From positions 1 through 32,188 of the forward strand of contig DATKVX010000033.1 in the NCBI GenBank assembly GCA_035529855.1: DNA of 32,188 bases, given 5' to 3'. Both the position numbers and the translations under genes were made by a program. Below the pieces are notes generated by a model. That model was not told the DNA's origin. It did not search any database and saw nothing but the letters and a program-made list of their open reading frames with translations. This DNA comes from a bacterium. Lineage in GTDB: Bacteria > RBG-13-66-14 > B26-G2 > WVWN01. Position 1 is the stretch's first letter. The number at the start of each line of letters is the position of its first letter. This document shows positions 6,802 to 16,718 of the stretch, piece after piece.

Positions 6802-7755
6802 TTAAGCGTCGGCGGAATATATGATGCGACGGCCGCCGGCGTCGTCCTCCACCACCAGCGCGCCCTCTTCGGTCAAATCGACCGCGGTCCCGGCGACGCC
6901 GGTGCCGGCGATGCGGATGCGGCGGCCCAACGTCACGTTGCGTTCGCGCCACGCCTCCACTACGGGGCCCGGCCCCGCCTCGAGCCAACGCTCGAGCCAA
7001 CGGTCCAAGGCGTTCAACGCCGCGGCCGCCAACGCGTTCCGGTCCGTACTTTCGGCGCCCGCTATGACGAGGGACGTCGCCGGATAGAGGACGCGGGGAG
7101 GAAAATCGTAAGGGCATTGAAAGACGTTCAGGCCGACGCCTAAAACGACCGTATCGGGTTCGCCGTACGATTCGGCCAGGATGCCGCCCAACTTCGCGCC
7201 CTCCCATAGGAGGTCGTTGGGCCACTTCAGCTCGACGGCCCGGGCGGCGACGGTCGTTATCGCGTCGGCGACGGCGACGCCGGCCGTTAACGGCAATAAC
7301 GTAAACGCGGGCGGGAGTTGTCCTTTCTCGAGAATGACCGATACGTAGAGGCCCAGGCGCCGGGGAGACGACCAACCGCGGCCGTACCTGCCGCGCCCGG
7401 CGGTTTGTTCCTCGGCCAATATCGCGGCGCCGTGGCGTTGGCCCTCGCGGGCCAGCTCCCGCGCCGTCGCCATGGTGCTCGCGACGGCGTCGAAGAGGTA
7501 TATCGCGCTCCCCATCCGGCCTTCGATTTGGGCGGATATGGCGGCCGCGTCCAACGGCGGCGGCAGCTCGCGGCGGTAGCCGCTCCGTTCGTCGCCGACG
7601 ACCGCGGCGCCCGCGGCCTTGAGCGCGTCGACCGCGGCGGCTATGTCGCCGGCCTCGAGCGACGACGCCACGGCGAGCTCCGCGGCCGGAGCGGAAGCCG
7701 TAGTCGGCAGACTGTCGTAAAGCAGGCGGAGCCTCTCGTCCGTTTCGCCAACCAC
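6802..7755 (-). CDS. birA: Biotin-[acetyl-CoA-carboxylase] ligase, BirA-type
   Basis: A 317-residue biotin protein ligase that makes biotinyl-AMP and biotinylates carrier proteins such as the BCCP encoded in this window at 26836. An N-terminal region (about 1-62) looks like a degenerate winged helix. The catalytic domain shows DAVASTMATARELA, the biotin/ATP loop TAGRGRYGRGW (about 118-128), KWPNDLLWEGAKLGGIL and VLGVGLNV; a C-terminal SH3-like domain follows. The start is GTG. The divergent 46-bp gap to mazG holds a small inverted repeat, CTACG/CGTAG (about 7765-7781), that could be an operator. Repressor activity is uncertain because the N-terminal domain is weakly conserved. Confidence 0.92.
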   Translation of the reverse strand: MVGETDERLRLLYDSLPTTASAPAAELAVASSLEAGDIAAAVDALKAAGAAVVGDERSGYRRELPPPLDAAAISAQIEGRMGSAIYLFDAVASTMATARELAREGQRHGAAILAEEQTAGRGRYGRGWSSPRRLGLYVSVILEKGQLPPAFTLLPLTAGVAVADAITTVAARAVELKWPNDLLWEGAKLGGILAESYGEPDTVVLGVGLNVFQCPYDFPPRVLYPATSLVIAGAESTDRNALAAAALNALDRWLERWLEAGPGPVVEAWRERNVTLGRRIRIAGTGVAGTAVDLTEEGALVVEDDAGGRRIIYSADA

Positions 7756-7801
7756 GCCGGAATTCTACGCTAAACCGTAGGACCCGTCAAGGCGGTTTAA
7801 T

Positions 7802-8560
7802 ATGGAAGAAAAGCTGAAGGAATTATGGGACGTCGTCGTGCGGCTTCGGCTCGAGTGCCCGTGGGACCGCGAGCAAACGCACGAGTCCATGCGGCGCTTC
7901 CTCATCGAGGAGGCGTACGAGGCCGTCGAGGCCATCTCCGAAAAGGACGACCAGGCGCTCAAAGAGGAGCTGGGCGACATACTGTTGCACGTATTCTTCC
8001 ACGCGCGTATGGCCGAGGAGCGCGGCGCCTTCGACGTCGAGGCCGTCGCCGACCACATCATCGAGAAATTAACGCGCCGTCACCCCCATGTCTTCGGCGG
8101 CGCGGAGGTCTCCGGCGCGGCGGAAGTCATCACGAATTGGGAGACGATAAAGTGCCGCGAGGAGAGCGGCCGCCTGCTCCTCGACGGCATCCCCAAGAGC
8201 CTCCCCGCCATGCTCCGCGCGCGGCGCATCCAGGACCGCGCGCGCTCGGTGGGCTTCGAGTGGGAGGACGCGCGCGGCGTGTTGGATAAAATCGAAGAAG
8301 AAGTGGGAGAACTGAAGCGCGAGCTCGAGCGCCGCGACCCCGAGCGGCTGCGCGCCGAGCTGGGGGACCTATTCTTCTCGCTGATAAACCTGTGCCGCTA
8401 CCTGGACCTCGAGCCGGGCGAAGCCCTCAACGTGACGAACGACGAGTTCGTGCGACGCTTCCACGCCATGCAGGCCGCGCTGGCCGCGGAGGGGTTCGAG
8501 CTGGCCGACGCCACGCTCGAGCAGATGGAGGAGAAATGGCAGGAGGCCAAACGGGGTTAG
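7802..8560 (+). CDS. mazG: Nucleoside triphosphate pyrophosphohydrolase MazG
   Basis: A 252-residue house-cleaning NTP pyrophosphatase that hydrolyses NTPs/dNTPs to monophosphates and pyrophosphate. It has the two-domain MazG layout. The first domain carries CPWDREQTHESM and the metal-binding pair EEAYEAVEAI ... EELGDILLHVFFHA (about 36-66). The second repeats the pattern with EEEVGELKREL ... ELGDLFFSLINL. HPHVFGG lies between them. Length is normal for E. coli-type MazG. It is divergent from birA, with a short 5' leader, and is followed by an intrinsic terminator. Confidence 0.95.
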   Translation: MEEKLKELWDVVVRLRLECPWDREQTHESMRRFLIEEAYEAVEAISEKDDQALKEELGDILLHVFFHARMAEERGAFDVEAVADHIIEKLTRRHPHVFGGAEVSGAAEVITNWETIKCREESGRLLLDGIPKSLPAMLRARRIQDRARSVGFEWEDARGVLDKIEEEVGELKRELERRDPERLRAELGDLFFSLINLCRYLDLEPGEALNVTNDEFVRRFHAMQAALAAEGFELADATLEQMEEKWQEAKRG

Positions 8561-8584
8561 GAGCCGCCCAAAAGCCTACGCCCA

Positions 8585-8608
8585 AAACCCGCCGGAAGGC
8601 GGGTTTTT
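8585..8608. terminator. Bidirectional intrinsic terminator
   Basis: AAACCCGCC GGAA GGCGGGTTT (8585-8606) followed by TT on the plus strand and flanked by AAAA on the other side. It can serve both mazG and the convergent cyclophilin gene. Confidence 0.8.
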
Positions 8609-8624
8609 GGGGGAGGCGGCCCGA

Positions 8625-9284
8625 CTAGTCCTCGACGGTCGTCGGCGTTTCCCCTTCGCCGCCCACCGTGAGTACGCGGACGCGTTGGATGGCGTCGCCC
8701 TGCTCGACGGCGTCGACGTCGTCCATACCGGTCACGACGACGCCGAAGACGCAGAAGTCCGGGTCCAGCCGGGGCGTATCCGATTTCAGAATGAAGAACT
8801 GCGTCGGGCTGGTGTCGCCGTAAACCACGTCACCCGTATCCTCGTCCCGCCGCGCGAGCCGGGCCATGGAGACGGCGCCGCGCACGCATTTACGTACGTC
8901 GGGTTCGGTCTCGAGGGATATATCCGGGTTCTCCCGGCCCACCAGCGTCGCGTCGCCGGCCTGGACGACGAAGTCCGGGACGACGCGGTGGAAGATGATG
9001 CCGTCGTAAAAGCCGTCCTCGACGAGCGCGACGAAGTTGCCGGCCGTCTTGGGCGTTTCGTCCGCCAGAAGCCGGACCTCGACGACGCCGCCATCGGCTA
9101 GCTCCATCACGGCGATTTCGGTGCCGGCCGGAAGCTCCCGGGCGGCCGCGGAGAGCTCGAGCGGCATCTCTTCCTCCTCGACCGGAAAGGCCACGGTATT
9201 GTCCCCGAACACTTCGACCGCGGCGAGCGCCAGGGCCGGCACGAGCACGGCGGCCGCTGCGGCGAGATAATAACGAAACCTCAT
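8625..9284 (-). CDS. Exported cyclophilin-type peptidyl-prolyl isomerase
   Basis: A 219-residue periplasmic PPIase of the cyclophilin family. An N-terminal signal/anchor hydrophobic stretch (about 1-22) is followed by an acidic linker. The cyclophilin fold shows ETPKTAGNFVALVEDGFYDG, FHRVVPDFVVQAGD (with the catalytic Arg), RGAVSMAR, SPTQFFI and FGVVVTGMDDVDAV. The start is ATG 9284, with AAGGAG eight bases upstream; a GTG further upstream lies in the ribosome site. It is a tandem paralogue of the gene at 9416. This copy has no lipobox and may stay soluble or membrane-tethered. Confidence 0.9.
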   Translation of the reverse strand: MRFRYYLAAAAAVLVPALALAAVEVFGDNTVAFPVEEEEMPLELSAAARELPAGTEIAVMELADGGVVEVRLLADETPKTAGNFVALVEDGFYDGIIFHRVVPDFVVQAGDATLVGRENPDISLETEPDVRKCVRGAVSMARLARRDEDTGDVVYGDTSPTQFFILKSDTPRLDPDFCVFGVVVTGMDDVDAVEQGDAIQRVRVLTVGGEGETPTTVED

Positions 9285-9371
9285 AATCAACACTCCTTAA
9301 CGTCTTCGAAGCGACGTTTGACCCAATAATATAATTTAAAGAGGGGCGCGCCGTCTACGGTCAGGGTTTTT

Positions 9372-9393
9372 AAACCCGCCTCGCGGCGGGTTC
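9372..9393 (-). terminator. Hairpin between the two cyclophilin genes
   Basis: AACCCGCC TCGC GGCGGGTT (9373-9392) lies just after the stop codon of the upstream cyclophilin. The T-run on the minus strand is only about three bases, so termination may be partial and some read-through into the second cyclophilin is likely. Confidence 0.4.
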
Positions 9394-9415
9394 GGCGCCG
9401 GGCCGAAACGGCTTA

Positions 9416-10090
9416 TTATTCCGTCTCCGCTGCGGCCTCGGCGGTCGCCGGCTTCGCCTCGCCGACTCTCAACACCCGTATGCGCTTGACTACGTCGTCC
9501 TTCCGGGTGTTATCGACGACGTCCATTCCGGTAACTACTAAGCCGAAGACGCAGAAGTCGGGGTCGAGGTGGGGCGAGTCGCCGGTGAGGATGAAGAACT
9601 GCGTCGGGCTGGTGGCGCCGTACTCCGTCGCGCCGGGGGCCATCGAGCGGGCCATAGACACGGCGCCGCGGACCGTCTTGCGCTTATCGGGCTCGGCCGG
9701 AATCTCGATCGCCGGGTTCTCGCGCCCCACGAGCGTCGCGTCGCCCGCCTGCGCCACGAAACCGGGTTCGACACGGTGGAAGGGAATGCCGTCGTAGAAC
9801 CAGTCTTCGACCAGCTTGATGAAGTTGCCCGCCGTCTTGGGCGTCTCCTTGGTCAGGAGCTCGATCTCGACTATGCCTTCCTCGGTCTCGATTACGGCGA
9901 CCTCGGTCCCGGGCGGGAGCTTCTGCGCGTCCGCGGACAACGTGAGGGGCGTTTCCGGCGTTTCGGCCGTGGCGGCGGTCTCGACGGTCTCGGCCGTCGC
10001 CGGCTCCTCGACCTTTTTTTGGCATCCCGCGTAAGCCAGCGCCAGCGCCATAACGACCGCGGCTAAGACAACATAGTTAAAACGCTTCAT
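9416..10090 (-). CDS. Cyclophilin-type PPIase lipoprotein
   Basis: A 224-residue lipid-anchored periplasmic prolyl isomerase. The signal peptide ends in the lipobox LAYAGC (Cys23). A Thr/Glu/Ala-rich linker of about 25 residues follows, then the cyclophilin domain with ETPKTAGNFIKLVEDWFYDG, FHRVEPGFVAQAGD, RGAVSMAR, SPTQFFI and FGLVVTGMDVVD. It is a close paralogue of the downstream gene, including the flanking 'ATLVGREN' loop. It has a strong AGGAGG ribosome site and a promoter at 10137-10165. The two genes are probably a duplicated pair with different anchoring. Confidence 0.92.
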   Translation of the reverse strand: MKRFNYVVLAAVVMALALAYAGCQKKVEEPATAETVETAATAETPETPLTLSADAQKLPPGTEVAVIETEEGIVEIELLTKETPKTAGNFIKLVEDWFYDGIPFHRVEPGFVAQAGDATLVGRENPAIEIPAEPDKRKTVRGAVSMARSMAPGATEYGATSPTQFFILTGDSPHLDPDFCVFGLVVTGMDVVDNTRKDDVVKRIRVLRVGEAKPATAEAAAETE

Positions 10091-10136
10091 AATAATAACC
10101 TCCTGCTTGGGAAAACCCGTTCCGTCGGTAGATATT

Positions 10137-10165
10137 AATATATATAAAAACCCCCGATTTGTCCA
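10137..10165 (-). promoter_or_regulatory. Promoter of the cyclophilin pair
   Basis: On the minus strand: TGGACA (10165-10160), 17-nt spacer, TATATT (10142-10137), in an AT-rich stretch upstream of ATG 10090. Confidence 0.55.
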
Positions 10166-10269
10166 GTTTGAAAAACGTTTATACCATAAATTCGCTTGAC
10201 GCCGGGAGGGTATTATAATAATGATAATCAGCTATTCGGGCCCCCCCCGACGGGGACGGCGGAGGCGAG

Positions 10270-11133
10270 ATGGCCATAAGCAGGAAATATCACGCCATAG
10301 CAATAGCGGTCCTTATCCTGGCCGCGGGCGCGGGATTGAGTTGGTGGTGGCCGTTGCCCTTCGAACGGTTCCTGCCGGCCGGCCCGGCCGTGGCGCTCCT
10401 CCTGCTGGCTTTCGCATCCGGGTACGTAGACGCCACGTTGGGTATGGGCTACGGCGTAACCCTCACCCCCGTCCTCATCCTTCTGGGGTACGAGCCGCTG
10501 GCGGTCGTCCCGGCGGTGGTGGCGTCGCAGCTCGTACTGGGCTCCGTCGCGGCGCTCGCCCACCACACCATCGGCAACGTTGACTTCAGGCCCGGGACGC
10601 GGGCTTTCCGGATAACGCTGGCGTTGGCGTCGACGTCGGCCGCGGGAACGGTCGGCGCCGCGGCGCTGGCCGTACGCATCCCCGAAATAGCGCTCGAGGC
10701 ATGGATCGGCATCGTCGTGTTGGGCGTGGGCATCGCGACGTTGGCGACCTTCGGCCGACACTCGAAATTCTCGTGGCCCAAGATCGTACTGCTGGGCGGG
10801 TTCGGCGGCTTCAACAAGGGTACGACGGGCGGCGGCTACGGCCCCATCGTCACCGGCGGCCAGATCCTCTTCGGCATCTCCCCCGCCAACGCCGTCGCCA
10901 TAACGACGCTGGCCGAGACCATAGCTTGTTTAGCCGGTTCGTTGATGTACGTCTTCGGTACCGGCAACGTCAGTTGGGACTTGACGCCCTTCCTCACGAT
11001 GGGCGCCGTGGCCGCGGTGCCGTTCTCCGCGCTCACGGTGCGCGTCCTGAAACCGCTCCAATTAAAAATTTCGGTGGGCGTGCTAACTTCGGCCTTGGGC
11101 ACCCTCCTGCTGCTAAAACTGTTCGTGTATTAA
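10270..11133 (+). CDS. TSUP (TauE/SafE) family anion exporter, copy 1
   Basis: A 287-residue inner-membrane protein with about eight TM segments. The TSUP family moves sulfite, sulfoacetate, thiosulfate or related organosulfur anions. The two repeated family motifs are visible: the N-half GYVDATLGMGYGVTLTPVLI (about 57-76) and the C-half FNKGTTGGGYGPIVTGGQIL (about 181-200). GGAGG precedes the ATG, and a TTGACG (10195-10200) may be a -35 box. It is a clear paralogue of the gene at 11864. An Rrf2 regulator lies between them, which suggests sulfur control; the actual substrate is unknown. Confidence 0.9.
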   Translation: MAISRKYHAIAIAVLILAAGAGLSWWWPLPFERFLPAGPAVALLLLAFASGYVDATLGMGYGVTLTPVLILLGYEPLAVVPAVVASQLVLGSVAALAHHTIGNVDFRPGTRAFRITLALASTSAAGTVGAAALAVRIPEIALEAWIGIVVLGVGIATLATFGRHSKFSWPKIVLLGGFGGFNKGTTGGGYGPIVTGGQILFGISPANAVAITTLAETIACLAGSLMYVFGTGNVSWDLTPFLTMGAVAAVPFSALTVRVLKPLQLKISVGVLTSALGTLLLLKLFVY

Positions 11134-11316
11134 ACACCCTAAAAACGTTCGTTAAAAAAAAGCCGGCGCGGCGCGGCGTTTTCGCGTAAAGGCCGCCGTC
11201 GGACTACGTAAAATTCGGCGCCTCGGCGGCGCTTCTTTTCTTGCTTTAAGTAGAGTAATATGATATACCATATAGGGCATATAACTATATAGTCTTTCCG
11301 AGGGGGGCACCCTGCT

Positions 11317-11718
11317 TCAGGATACGTCGGCCAACGTCGTGGTCTCGAGCTTCTTAGCGGCGTAATCGCGGACGTCTTTGAACAACGCGACGAGTTTCTT
11401 CTCTCTCTCCACCGGCGTGGATTCGTAGAAGTGTTCGCTAACGGAGTCGGTGGGCGCGAGGGCGCCGTCGAAGAGACGCACGATTTCGGCCAGCGTTATG
11501 TCCGCGGCGGGTTTCGCCAGCTTGTAACCGCCGTGCTGCCCTTTGGAGCTCCGCACAAACCGTGCGCGCTTCAGCGCCAGCATTATTTGCTCGAGGTACT
11601 TGTGGGGTATGTGCTGTGCCGTGGCTACGGTTTCGACCGTGTTGTACTTCTCGGAGTAATGGCGTGTCAGGTACAGTAACGCCAGGAGAGCGTATTCGCT
11701 GCGGGTGGTAAGTTTCAT
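11317..11718 (-). CDS. Rrf2 family transcriptional regulator (CymR-like, no cluster cysteines)
   Basis: A 133-residue winged-helix regulator. The N-terminus MKLTTRSEYALLALLYL and the HTH region PHKYLEQIMLALKRARFV...GGYKLAKP are typical of Rrf2. It contains no cysteine at all, so it cannot bind an iron-sulfur cluster as IscR, NsrR or RsrR do. This favours the CymR type, which works with a cysteine-biosynthesis partner. Its place between two TSUP sulfur-anion exporters fits a sulfur-status regulator. It has a strong AAAGGAGG ribosome site and a promoter with an overlapping dyad (11754-11782). Confidence 0.88.
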   Translation of the reverse strand: MKLTTRSEYALLALLYLTRHYSEKYNTVETVATAQHIPHKYLEQIMLALKRARFVRSSKGQHGGYKLAKPAADITLAEIVRLFDGALAPTDSVSEHFYESTPVEREKKLVALFKDVRDYAAKKLETTTLADVS

Positions 11719-11753
11719 AAGTCGGCCTCCTTTAATATAGTTTTCCGATAGGT

Positions 11754-11782
11754 ATAATAAAACATATTGGACTCCAAGTCAA
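11754..11782 (-). promoter_or_regulatory. rrf2 promoter with candidate operator dyad
   Basis: Minus strand: TTGACT (11782-11777), 17-nt spacer, TATTAT (11759-11754). The -35 box is part of an imperfect inverted repeat, TTGACTTGGAGTCCAA (11782-11767; core GACT-TGG-AGTC). The dyad lies in the rrf2/TSUP-2 divergent region, so it could control both genes. Confidence 0.6.
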
Positions 11783-11863
11783 GGCGTCAAGAGACCGTCA
11801 ACATAACCTGAGCTTTACGCCGGATAAGGCACACCCCCCGTAAGGCCTTTCGAGGAGAATTGT

Positions 11864-12745
11864 ATGAAGAAAGCCACCATCGTCTGGCTCTTGTTCGTCG
11901 CCGTTTTTATAGGCGTAGTCGCCGTACACGCCGCGGTAACCGGCGGCGAAGCGCCCGCGGGCGGCCGGGCAATCGAGCTCATTTCCTGGGGAACGCTGGG
12001 CATCTTATTAGTCGCCTTCGGGTGCGAGTTCGTGGACTCCACGCTGGGAATGGGATACGGAACGACGCTCACGCCGCTGCTCATCCTCTTCGGCTTCGCG
12101 CCGCTTCAGATCGTCCCGGCGGTTCTCGCTTCGGAGCTCGTTACGGGAATCTCGGCGGCCTTCGCCCACCACCGCGCCCGCAACGTCGACTTGTCGCCGG
12201 GCACCCGCGCGTTCAAAGTAGCGATGGTGCTGGCCGCCTGTTCCGTCGTCGGTACCCTCGCCGCGGTTCTTATAGCCGTCAGCATTCCGAAAATAGTGCT
12301 GAAGACCTGGATCGGCGTGTTGGTCCTGGCCGTCGGCATCCTGATACTCGTAACGGTAGCCCGTAGGGCCCTGGTGCGGTTCTCGTGGCTTAAGGTCCTG
12401 GGCCTGGGAACGCTGGCCTCGTTCAACAAAGGGATGAGCGGCGGCGGTTACGGCCCGCTCGTCTGCGGCGGCCAGCTCCTCTCGGGGATGGAAAGCAAAA
12501 AAGCCATCGCCATCACGTCGCTCGCCGAGGGCCTGACTTGCGTGGTGGGCGTTATAGTGTACTTAGTAATAAGGGAGGCGTTCCCGTGGCGACTGGCGCT
12601 GCCGTTGGCCGTCGGCGCGTTGTGCTCGGTGCCCCTCTCGGCTATCGCGGTGAAGAAGATAAAGGCCCGGCCTTTGACCATAGCCATCGGCATCCTGACG
12701 ACGACCCTGGGCATCTTTACCCTCCTCAAGACGTACGTCTTCTGA
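11864..12745 (+). CDS. TSUP (TauE/SafE) family anion exporter, copy 2
   Basis: A 293-residue polytopic membrane protein, paralogous to the TSUP gene at 10270. It keeps the paired motifs FVDSTLGMGYGTTLTPLLIL (about 51-70) and FNKGMSGGGYGPLVCGGQLL (about 187-206), one per half. A hydrophobic N-terminal helix precedes them, and GAGGAG lies upstream of the ATG. It is divergent from rrf2 and followed by a strong terminator. Two paralogues flanking one regulator may handle related anions under different conditions, or may form a pair. Confidence 0.9.
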   Translation: MKKATIVWLLFVAVFIGVVAVHAAVTGGEAPAGGRAIELISWGTLGILLVAFGCEFVDSTLGMGYGTTLTPLLILFGFAPLQIVPAVLASELVTGISAAFAHHRARNVDLSPGTRAFKVAMVLAACSVVGTLAAVLIAVSIPKIVLKTWIGVLVLAVGILILVTVARRALVRFSWLKVLGLGTLASFNKGMSGGGYGPLVCGGQLLSGMESKKAIAITSLAEGLTCVVGVIVYLVIREAFPWRLALPLAVGALCSVPLSAIAVKKIKARPLTIAIGILTTTLGIFTLLKTYVF

Positions 12746-12761
12746 GCCGTTTATCGCCATT

Positions 12762-12789
12762 AAGGCCGGGCCTTCGCCCGGCCTTTTTT
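12762..12789 (+). terminator. Intrinsic terminator of TSUP copy 2
   Basis: AAGGCCGGGC CTTC GCCCGGCCTT (12762-12785), with the T-run continuing to 12789. Confidence 0.9.
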
Positions 12790-12858
12790 CGTGAAACTTT
12801 CCCGGTGCCGGTACCGTATTACATACTGAACGTAGCGGTGGAATAAGGAGGCACCGGC

Positions 12859-13062
12859 ATGCTTAAGAACAACGCGATAAATATTTTGGGGACCTTTGCC
12901 GCTCTGGCTTTGTCTTTACTTTTTCTGGCGCGCGCCGCGGCGCCGGCCGAAACGCAACCGCGCAACTCGAGCGCCTACGCCGCCAAGCGCGCCGACGCGG
13001 TAGTTATCCAAGCGTTGCCCCCCGACGCCATAATAATTCAAGCCCTACCCGCGAACGACTAA
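12859..13062 (+). CDS. Small secreted peptide with tandem IQALP repeat
   Basis: A 67-residue protein with a signal peptide or single anchor helix (about 9-27, ending near ARAAA). The short mature part ends in two imperfect copies of an 11-residue unit: DAVVIQALPP and DAIIIQALPA, then ND. No family is recognised. It has a good AAGGAGG ribosome site and its own terminator, so it is an independent unit just upstream of the phosphodiesterase operon. It may be a processed peptide, an envelope stress peptide or a small surface protein; none of these can be shown. Confidence 0.7.
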   Translation: MLKNNAINILGTFAALALSLLFLARAAAPAETQPRNSSAYAAKRADAVVIQALPPDAIIIQALPAND

Positions 13063-13088
13063 GTAGACCACTCTCCTCTCCTAGCGCG

Positions 13089-13114
13089 AAGCCCGCCCCC
13101 CGGGGCGGGCTTTC
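13089..13114 (+). terminator. Intrinsic terminator of the small peptide gene
   Basis: AAGCCCGCC and GGCGGGCTT arms (13089-13097 and 13104-13112) around a CCCCGG-type loop, followed by TT. Confidence 0.7.
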
Positions 13115-13229
13115 TACGCCCGGGGCCCCGCCGCCGACTACCGCGGCCCGGCTCGAGGCGCCCCATCGCTATTTGCATACCGCCCTGCTTCAGAGGCCCG
13201 CCCCCGGCCGGCCCTTTTGGTTATATAGT

Positions 13230-13258
13230 TTGACATACATCGTTTGATAACTTACAAT
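13230..13258 (+). promoter_or_regulatory. Near-consensus promoter of the phosphodiesterase operon
   Basis: TTGACA (13230-13235), 17-nt spacer, TACAAT (13253-13258). It is the best promoter in the window. It puts the transcript start near 13265 and rules out the upstream TTG start at 13244 for the next gene. Confidence 0.8.
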
Positions 13259-13297
13259 TATTGTTTGGGGACGCCGAAACCGCGGACCTTTTCCGCT

Positions 13298-14581
13298 ATG
13301 GGTTTATTCAGCAAAAACAATAAACGCGCCGTCGTCGTGGGCCTGGACGGCGTGCCGCATTCGCTGGTAGAAAAGCTCACGGCCGACGGCGTAACGCCGC
13401 ACCTGGCCGAGCTCGGCGTAGCGAGCCCGTTCGCGCGGATGACGGTAACGCTGCCGGAAATTTCGGCCGTGTCGTGGCCCTCCTTCGCCACCGGCCTGAA
13501 CCCGGGAGGCCACGGCGTCTTTGGCTTCACCGAGCTCAAGGCCGGCACGTACGACGTCCGCTTCACGAACTCGGCCGACGTCAAGGCGCCGACTATTTGG
13601 GACCGACTGGGCCGCATCCGCAAGCGCGCCGTCGTGGTTAACCAACCGTCGACGTACCCCGCGAACGCCATCAACGGCGCCCTCGTGGCCGGGTTCGTGG
13701 CGGTGGACTTCGACCGCGCCATAATGCCGCCGCCGCTCCGGGCGAAGCTCCGCGCGCTGGGCTACGAAATCGACGTCGACACCGTGAAGTGCCGCGAAGA
13801 CCACGACCTCCTGCAGAAGCAGCTGATGACGACGCTCGCCGGCCGCCGCAAGGCCGCGGCGTACCTCTGGGAAAACGAGGACTGGGACTACTTCGAAGTG
13901 GTCGTCACCGGGACCGACCGCCTGCAACATTACCTGTGGGACGCGCTGATGGAGGAGGCCCACCCGCGCCACGGCTTCTGCCTCGAGTTCTACCGCGAGG
14001 TGGACCGCTTCGTCGGCGAGATGTTCGCCCGCGCCCGCGACGCGGGAGCGGCGTTCTACCTGCTGTCCGACCACGGCTTCTGCGGCGTCGAGCGCGAGGT
14101 GTACCTTAACACCTGGCTCGAGCAAGAGGGCTTTCTCGCCTTCGACGGCGGCAAGAACGACTCCCTGGCCGCTTTGGCCGCGGGGAGCCGCGCCTTCGCC
14201 CTCGACCCCAACCGCATCTACGTCAACGTCGCCGGCAAGTACCCCCGCGGCGGCGTGCGCCCCGGCGACGTCCCCGCCGTGCTGGCCGAGATAAAAGAGG
14301 GCCTGCTGGCGCTGAGCCACAACGGCCGCCCCGTAATAAGAAAAATATTCCACCGCGACGAGATTTACGACGGCCCGTACGCGGCGAGCGGCCCCGATAT
14401 GGTCGCGGTGGCGCATCCGGGCTTTGACCTGAAGGCGCACCTCGGCAAGGCCGAGGTCTTCGCCGAGACCAATCTGACCGGGATGCACACCTACGACGAC
14501 GCCGTCTTCTGGTCGGCCGAGCCGCCGCCCGCCGACGTAAAAATTACGGACCTGGCGAAGCTGGTATTGGCCAATTATTAA
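13298..14581 (+). CDS. Alkaline-phosphatase-superfamily phosphodiesterase, soluble form
   Basis: A 427-residue protein of the type I phosphodiesterase/nucleotide pyrophosphatase branch. Metal-site and nucleophile residues are in the usual order: Asp17 in VVVGLDGVP, a candidate Ser56 nucleophile in EISAVSWPSFATG, the TDRLQHYLW pair, SDHGF and a late GMHTYDD histidine. No signal peptide is visible, so it is probably cytoplasmic, unlike the next two genes. I start at ATG 13298 because the earlier TTG lies inside the promoter; no clear ribosome site is present, so initiation may be leaderless-like or weak. First gene of a five-gene run. Substrate unknown; phosphodiesters of lipids or nucleotides are plausible. 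Confidence 0.88.
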   Translation: MGLFSKNNKRAVVVGLDGVPHSLVEKLTADGVTPHLAELGVASPFARMTVTLPEISAVSWPSFATGLNPGGHGVFGFTELKAGTYDVRFTNSADVKAPTIWDRLGRIRKRAVVVNQPSTYPANAINGALVAGFVAVDFDRAIMPPPLRAKLRALGYEIDVDTVKCREDHDLLQKQLMTTLAGRRKAAAYLWENEDWDYFEVVVTGTDRLQHYLWDALMEEAHPRHGFCLEFYREVDRFVGEMFARARDAGAAFYLLSDHGFCGVEREVYLNTWLEQEGFLAFDGGKNDSLAALAAGSRAFALDPNRIYVNVAGKYPRGGVRPGDVPAVLAEIKEGLLALSHNGRPVIRKIFHRDEIYDGPYAASGPDMVAVAHPGFDLKAHLGKAEVFAETNLTGMHTYDDAVFWSAEPPPADVKITDLAKLVLANY

Positions 14582-14591
14582 TACCCCCCGC

Positions 14592-16704
<2,113 letters not shown>

Positions 16705-16718
<14 letters not shown>

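Noticed and set aside
13244-13297. TTG start of the first phosphodiesterase
   Set aside because: It lies between the -35 and -10 boxes of the promoter at 13230-13258; the conserved domain starts after ATG 13298.
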